Positions 58,340-64,000 of a DNA stretch of 64,000 nucleotides are shown here, one piece after another. A model generated the notes under the pieces. That model did no database searches. It was not told where the DNA came from and worked only from the letters and a program-made list of their open reading frames with translations. The position numbers and the translations under genes were made by a program. Position 1 is the first letter of the stretch; every line of letters begins with the position of its first letter. This stretch comes from Phascolarctos cinereus. Lineage: Eukaryota > Chordata > Mammalia > Diprotodontia > Phascolarctidae. Location: NCBI RefSeq assembly GCF_002099425.1, contig NW_018344333.1, positions 806,001 to 870,000 of the forward strand, written 5' to 3'.

Positions 58340-60300
58340 CTATAATCCCAAATTTTTCTAAAGTACTATTCAGGAACTTCATTTTTTGTTTGTTTAGGTT
58401 CAGATAGATTTTCTCATCTGTTGGGGGTAAATTAAGTCTACTCACTATTAGAGTTATTATCTGTTTGATTAATTTTAAAATATTTAGATGCACATATATT
58501 AAAGACTGATATTAATTCATTGCTGCTTGGTTTATTTTGTTGTTTTTTGGCTTATTACTATTCCTTTATACATCCTGATTTCACTCTTAGATCTTTTTTT
58601 CTCTTGTCCCTTCTTATTCCTATTTACTTCTTTCAACTTAATGAATTTATATGATACAATCTCTATGTGTGTGCACATATTCATTCATGTAATTGTGTTC
58701 AATCTTCCCTTATCTAATGCAGATGAAAGTGAAGTTCATGAGGTTTCTTACCCTTTTTCCTCTATGATTACATTATCATCATTTTTTGTTTATTCAGTTG
58801 ATAGAGATTTCTCTGACTTTCCTCATCCATTCTTCCCCCTTATAGTTCTCTAACTTCCTATTTTTGTCTTTAAAAAAGAATATTAACTGTACACCCTCTG
58901 CCATTTTCTTTTACATTTATTTATTGCTTTTAAATTTATTAAGGTTCTTAGGAATCATGTTTCTTACTCTCTATAAAACACATAATCAATTCATAATCAC
59001 ATATCCCCTTTGATTTTATATATACATACCTTTGTATGATTATATATACACATATATACATACATACATATACATGCATATATACATACACACATACATG
59101 TGTTTTATGCACGCGCGCACACACACACACACACACATACATACACAAACACCTTCATTTGATTCTCATAGGGCCCACATATGGATTTCAAAATGTTTAT
59201 CAAGTTCTAATTTTTTCATTAGGATATGCTGGGAAATCCTCTATTCTATTAAAAAATTAATTTGTTCTTTTATGAGATTATATTTAGTTTTGTTGGATAG
59301 ATTGTGCTTGATTGTAAGCCTCTATTGTTTGCTTTTTGCAATAACATATGCCAAGCTCTCCTTTACATTATGTTGACAGTTACTAAGTTTAGTCTTATTA
59401 TTGTATCTACTCTTTCTTTTTACTGCTTGTAATATTTTTTTCTTTCACTTTGAAGATCTGGATTTTGGTTGACATTTGTAGGAATTTCTATTTGGATATT
59501 TATTTCAGGAAATGAGCAGTAAATTCTTGTCATTTTTATTTGCTCTCTGACTCTTCTGAGTTTTTTGCTTATAATTGTTATTGTATATAAGTATATGTAT
59601 AAATGTATATATATATATAACATTATATATGATTAAATAACTTATAATTTCTTGAAATTTGATATCTAAAACTTATCTTGGTCACTTCTTTCAGAGAATA
59701 CAGTGATTTTTAGATGATCTCTCTTTTATCTATTTTCTGGTTCTCCTGATTTTTATATAACTTTTCTTAGAATTTTCAATCTTTTCATTTCATTTCAATA
59801 TTTTTTATGTCTTAAGTCATTGTCTTCTTCTAACTCATTCTTGTTTCCAGGGCATTTGTTGCTTGTGTAAAGTTTTACATATGCAATGCATGTTCTAGGT
59901 ATCAATTCTTCTTTCCATTATTTTCTTGACTCTTTCATTTTGCATGTTTTGTTTTCTGTTTCATTTCATCCAAGTACTTCTGAAATCCTGGTACTCAGGA
60001 CTTTATCTGGACTCTTTGGTATGTTTTTCAGGGTTTACCTGTGAAAGTCTTTCTTAAACCAAGGAATTTTGTCATGGTATTTGGAATTTTCTTTATTTTG
60101 TCCATTTAAATGCTTATTTTCTACACTGGTATGGTTTCTGTTTGTGTTAGGTACAAAAAATAAATTATATAATCAGGTCCTGCTTTTTTTCTGAGTATGG
60201 TACCCAATAGTGGATCTTCATTCAAAACAATCTTGGGATGCTCCAGTACTAATCTCTTTCTGAATAACTGTATACATGAATGAATTAAATTATTTATTTG
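58340..60300 (-). mobile_element. Old, divergent L1 (ORF2 start, inter-ORF, ORF1)
   Basis: Weak but ordered antisense similarity. An endonuclease region is at 58420-58620 (GTCTACTCACTATTAGAGTT, TTAGATGCACATATATTAAA). Inter-ORF text follows, and an ORF1 C-terminal part at 59180-59400 (GTTGGATAGATTGTGCTTGA, TTGTAAGCCTC) matches antisense RITYPAKLS blocks. ORF1 upstream sequence then runs to about 60000. No frame survives. Borders are approximate; the 60000-60300 part is uncertain. Confidence 0.5.
59041..59152. repeat. TATACA/(CA)n microsatellite inside the old L1
   Basis: TATATACA and CATA units followed by ACGCGCGCACACAC and pure CA. Confidence 0.93.
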
Positions 60301-60349
60301 TTTTCACACAAGGCTCTGAAACTTCTCTGGGCCTCATTTTCTTCTTTTC

Positions 60350-60545
60350 TTTTTTTACATTAATAAAATTTTAATTTAACATTTTATTTTTCCCAATGAC
60401 ATGTAAAAACAATTTTAACACTCTTTTTTTTCAAATTTTGATTTCCAAATGCATTTCCTTCTCCCACTCTACCCTTCATTGAGAAGGGAAACAATTTGAC
60501 ATATGTTATACATATATAGTCATGCAAAACATCTTATCTACCTAA
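60350..60545 (-). mobile_element. L1 3'UTR end, short 5'-truncated copy
   Basis: Antisense: AATAAAATTTTAATTTAACA, CCCAATGACATGTAAAAACA, TTTCCAAATGCATTTCCTTC, CATTGAGAAGGGAAACAATT and ACATATGTTATACATATATA. This is the last about 190 bp of a marsupial L1. Confidence 0.75.
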
Positions 60546-61424
60546 TTGCCCTATAAACTCTTAGAGTGCAAGGAATAATTGTGTATTACCTTAAATTCTT
60601 ACTAGAAACATAGTATATAGTTCTTTGCCCATTGCACATACTTATTATTTAAGACAGAAACAAATTGAAAAAATATATATATTAAATTCCTGCTAGTGGA
60701 CCAGTTCTAAAGGTGAATGCAAAATAAAGAAACATGAGAATTAATGGTGTATTTGTACAGATCTATTTCACATACAGTACAGTCAATATATGTAACTGGT
60801 TTTAAGAGAAAGCTACTGAAGCATAAATTTAAGTGAGTTTGGCTGGAAATTAGCCTTTTTTCCCCTTTTCAAAGGTAAAGATTGAAAACATAGTCACACA
60901 AGCTATGTAGCATTAAAATTTACTAGGAAATATAATGCCTTTTCTTACTAATTCTATCTTTTTCTTGCTACCCTCTCTCACCACCACTTTTTTTTTGAGA
61001 ATCAAAGAGACGGTTGGTCTAGAAACTTGTGGGAAGCGAAAATCCATTCATTCTCTGACCACTTTTGGTGCAGTATGAATATTGCCCTTGACTCACATTA
61101 TAAAAAGGGCATCCATTAGGATCTGCTTTTTTTCTTGTTTTCAATCAGCCTTTATAATTAAAACAAAAAATTCTCAAAATATATGCTAATTTAATTGATG
61201 AATGTTTTCATTGATAAAGAGATCCTTCAGGAAAAAATGGATAAAAGTGTATTTTAATTCACATTTTTAGTTTTTTTTTTCAGGAGTATAATCATCCTTA
61301 GCATCTCACAACAAGTCAAATATACAATTCTTTTGTGCTTAGAATGAGGCAGCAAGCAGGAGTAGAAGAATATCAAATGAGGAGCCAAGAGAACTGGGTT
61401 CTAGTTCTGACTATGTCACTACCT
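60546..61424. other. Non-coding stretch, small MIR trace
   Basis: A MIR-like start at 61380-61430 (GAACTGGGTTCTAGTTCTGA, then CTATGTCACTACC); otherwise unassigned. Confidence 0.35.
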
Positions 61425-61910
61425 TTAAACCTCAATTGATTGAGTTTCTTTTGGCATATGTAAAGAAAGGGACAGAGGGAAGATCATCAGTGATTGGCTT
61501 ACTTGGCTTGAGAAGATGTTACTCTGGGAGAAGGGGAAAATACTAAAAAGGAAGAAAATGTTCCTTTTAGTCTTTCCTTGTAGAAGTGAGCACAAGTGGT
61601 CCTTTTCATTACCTATAAGTGTAATGTGCTCAGGGGGAAGGTAAATATTCTTTTTCCCAAGCTGCATAAGTACTGATGGTTTTCTCACAGCCCACTTTTT
61701 TTCCATGGAAACAATACGTTTTCTCTTCATAGACTGTTTGCCTGTCTGAACAAACATTTCATCTAATGATTTCATCACTTTTCCGACTAGTTTTAGTAAA
61801 AATACGCAGCGACCTAGATATTGGAAGGAAGGGAGGAATGCTCTGACATGAAGGAACTCAGTGGCATCGATGTAATCCATCCCTCCATTTACCTTCCCGA
61901 TGTTCCTCAT
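61425..61910 (-). other. 161-codon open frame of unknown nature in a CpG-retaining stretch
   Basis: The first half has ordinary protein-like composition: MRNIGKVNGGMDYIDATEFL, HVRAFLPSFQYLGRCVFLLK, LVGKVMKSLDEMFVQTGKQS. The second half becomes Phe/Ser/Leu-rich and looks non-coding (FFLFSIFPFSQSNIFSSQ). I recognise no domain. The reading frame is open upstream of the first Met too (ERDCVCQEV), and AAG followed by GTAAAT at its codons for GKV is a fair splice donor. It may be an exon running into an intron, a decayed retrocopy, or chance. No repeat family was seen here. Confidence 0.2.
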
Positions 61911-62060
61911 AACCTCCTGACAAACACAATCTCTCTCTTCCTATCTACGTACGGAAACAAATAAATGCAAATAAATGGAGGAAGAGGAAACCTGAACAAG
62001 ATTCGCTGAAAGTAGCTACGAATATTTCAACGTATGCATTGTCTATGTGCGTAGGTGTCT
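61720..62060. other. Local CpG cluster in otherwise CpG-poor DNA
   Basis: Twelve CpG dinucleotides in about 330 bp, for example TACGCAGCGACC, CTACGTACGGAAAC and GTGCGTAGG. Most of the window has one or none per 200 bp outside 5'UTR-type GC-rich tracts. It is not GC-rich, so not a classical island. Confidence 0.6.
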
Positions 62061-62584
62061 TTATTAACAATATATTCACACACACACACACAAGAACAAC
62101 TTAATCATCAGTTGGTCAATTGGCAACATCCTCTAAGTGGTCCTCTTGCATCTTACAAGATAAAGGATCATTGCTCCTTAAGATGAGGACCCTAGGGTCC
62201 TGTATGGTCCTGAAATGAAAGGCCTATTGAATCATAATAGTTATTAATTCGAAATAGTTTTAATGCCATTACTTTCCAGTTCTTTGAGAAGTGATTGATC
62301 ATATGGTGGTATGTCTTTATTTAACCAAAATATTTATCTGTAGCCTACCTTTCCTCCTTACTAGATTTTTCTAAATCAGGCAACGCTTAAAAAATAAAAC
62401 AAAACACAAAATCTGTTTTGCATAAAACTTGAGTATGAACTAAAATTAGGCATTCATTCAATATATGCCTCCTCCCTTTAAAAAAGCCTTTATTTTAAGG
62501 GTATGGCCTTTATTTAGATCAACACAATGTACTTGATAGGAGGTTAAGAGAGAAAAAGAAAAGAGAAGAGTCAGACGGACATGT
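62061..62584. other. Non-coding stretch with short CA run
   Basis: (CA)n at 62079-62093; otherwise nothing recognised. Confidence 0.35.
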
Positions 62585-62790
62585 TTCATTGTTAAAACCA
62601 GAAGGAACTTTAGGGAACATCTTGTTATAGGATGATAAATCTGTAGATGGGACGGACTTCAGAAGTCATACAGTTTAAATTCTCATTTTATAAATATGAG
62701 GAAAATAAAGCCCAGTGAGGTTAAGTGACTTTTCCAAAAGTACATTGTTGCTCTGTGGCAAAGCTCAACTTGAATCTAATTTCTGGTTTA
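62585..62790 (+). repeat. MIR-like SINE fragment(s)
   Basis: TCTCATTTTATAAATATGAG, GAAAATAAAGCCCAGTGAGG and TTAAGTGACTTTTCC. Confidence 0.6.
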
Positions 62791-62839
62791 GTTTTTATTT
62801 AGAATTACAGATGTGTGTGAAGGGGTGAGGTGGAAGAAT

Positions 62840-63025
62840 AAGTATTTATGCAGTGCCTACTATGTGTCAGGCACTGTGCTAAAGACTTTATGAATATTAT
62901 CTCATTTGATCTTCACAACAACTCTGCAAGGTACATGATCTTGTTATCCCCATTTTACAGTTGAGGAAACTGGGAATAGAGAATAAGTGACTTACCCATG
63001 GTCACACAGCTAATAAATGTTTGAT
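62840..63025 (+). repeat. MIR/THER1 CORE-SINE
   Basis: GCAGTGCCTACTATGTGTCA, GGCACTGTGCTAAAGACTTT, ATCTCATTTGATCTTCACAA, CCCATTTTACAGTTGAGGAA and GGTCACACAGCTAATAAATG; well preserved. Confidence 0.85.
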
Positions 63026-63170
63026 GCAGAATTGGAAAGAGTCTTAGAGATCATCTAGTCCAACTTTCTTCTGTTTTTGGATGAGGAAACTGAGGCTCAG
63101 GAAGTTGAAGTGATTTGTTCTAAGTCATATAGTAGCAAGCCAGAATTTCACTCCCAGGTGTTCTACTTCC
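63026..63170 (+). repeat. MIR-related SINE fragment
   Basis: GAATTGGAAAGAGTCTTAGA, GATCATCTAGTCCAACTTTC and GGATGAGGAAACTGAGGCTC; joined head-to-tail to the THER1 copy. Confidence 0.7.
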
Positions 63171-63519
63171 AAATTTCCCAATCTTTATTCCATTTCATGC
63201 CATATACTACTTCTACATGTCATTTCCTTCCTACCTCTAGCTTAAGTTTAATTTTGTCTAGCTATGATTGCATTCTACACAAATGGACAGAGACTAAATA
63301 TATAAATTGTGAAACAAAAAAAAATGTTAGTAGGTAGAGGCAATTCATTTTGAAAGGGTAAATTTGATTTTGAAGTAAATACTAATATGATTCCTGTGGC
63401 AGATGGACCAAGCAGTATCACAGTGGTCTCCTGCTGTCTTTGTCACACACTTGGCTGCATTGAGTGGGCTTTAGTACCTTTAAAGCAATTACAGGCACTG
63501 ACAAGGCAGAAGGACAATG

Positions 63520-63524
<5 letters not shown>
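63171..63524. other. Non-coding stretch, unassigned
   Basis: No feature recognised. Confidence 0.3.

Positions 63525-63602
<78 letters not shown>
63525..63602. repeat. (TC)n microsatellite with pyrimidine-rich 3' flank
   Basis: About 38 TC units; the flank to 63710 stays strongly pyrimidine-rich (CCCTCCCTCTCCTCCTCCTC). Confidence 0.96.
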
Positions 63603-63606
<4 letters not shown>

Positions 63607-63710
63607 CCTCTCCTCCTCCTCTCTCACTTCCCTTCTTTCATTCACTTTCCTTCTTTCTGTTTCTTGTCTCTGTATCTTTCTCTATCTCTATCTGCTTATC
63701 TCTTTCTCAG

Positions 63711-64000
63711 ATTCACCTAATCAACAGCCCATTAATTATTAACCCTAAGAAAGTTATTTGACAAGTACATTGAAAGCTAAAAAATAAAATAAAATAAAAT
63801 ATTGATGATGTAGGATGTCACAAGGAAAAACTTATGGGATAAGTTCTAAAGGACAATGAGACAGCTTTAAGAATCTGCCATCTCTGATTGTAGCCATCTA
63901 CTCTTTGTCTTATTAATTCAGTTTTAGTAAGTTTTCTCATTAATAATACCCTTTGAGCTGTTCCAATGTAGTTCTGGACTGGTATTGAAATTGAGAGTTA
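63711..64000. other. Unassigned sequence to the window end
   Basis: A short AAAAT tandem run at about 63780-63800; nothing else seen. Confidence 0.35.

Noticed and set aside
63387-63761. Ser-Leu and Arg-Glu repeat reading frames
   Set aside because: Product of the TC microsatellite; the same happens at 54642-54934.

Overview
The window reads as AT-rich, gene-poor mammalian nuclear DNA, most likely from a marsupial. The main evidence is a repeat set typical of marsupials: L1 with a marsupial-type ORF2 C-terminus, L1-derived ORF1-only elements of the HAL1 kind, an RTE/BovB LINE, old L2 and L3/CR1 LINEs, MIR/THER1 CORE-SINEs, and a younger tRNA-like SINE beginning GGGGCAGCTAGGTGGCACAG (MAR1/WSINE-like). 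I cannot fix the species from sequence alone. I see no intact host protein-coding gene, no tRNA or rRNA gene, no CRISPR array and no convincing retrovirus.

Layout: 1-2310 is an ORF1-only L1 derivative with a SINE nested in it. An L2 fragment, a probable hAT-like MITE and a processed ferritin heavy-chain (FTH1) pseudogene that keeps a decayed iron-responsive element lie at 3.8-6.6 kb. A full-length ORF1-only element flanked by 10-bp target-site duplications spans 9433-12343. L2 (minus) and BovB (minus, holding a nested SINE and an AC repeat) fill 13.7-16.4 kb. A 28-bp-arm palindrome sits at 16.8 kb. A 5'-truncated L1 with perfect 14-bp duplications is at 18568-19569. THER1/MIR, L2, L1 tail, GATA repeat and L3/CR1 follow to 24 kb. 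L1 (minus) is at 24.5-25.8 kb. A 156-bp inverted duplication brackets 27.1-28.9 kb. An older L1 (plus) is followed by a 5.2-kb nearly complete L1 (minus) at 29.7-34.8 kb. A second inverted duplication brackets 35.1-37.2 kb. A full-length L1 missing most of ORF2 spans 39220-42815. From 43 kb on there are mostly scattered L2, L3, SINE and microsatellite fragments, including a nested stack at 53.2-55.3 kb and an L1 with an internally inverted 5' part at 57.0-57.7 kb.

The genes present are transposon genes. L1 ORF1 (coiled coil, RRM and C-terminal domain) and ORF2 (endonuclease and reverse transcriptase) form the autonomous machinery. ORF1-only elements, SINEs and the FTH1 retrocopy are its probable passengers. 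All copies seen here carry disabling changes.

The most interesting material is structural. The ORF1-only elements join the L1 inter-ORF region directly to L1 3'UTR sequence and carry a second, duplicated tail module. A neighbouring L1 has lost almost all of ORF2 by a different junction. Two local inverted duplications have similar spacers of about 1.5 kb. A poorly explained CpG-retaining stretch with a 161-residue reading frame lies at 61.4-62.06 kb.
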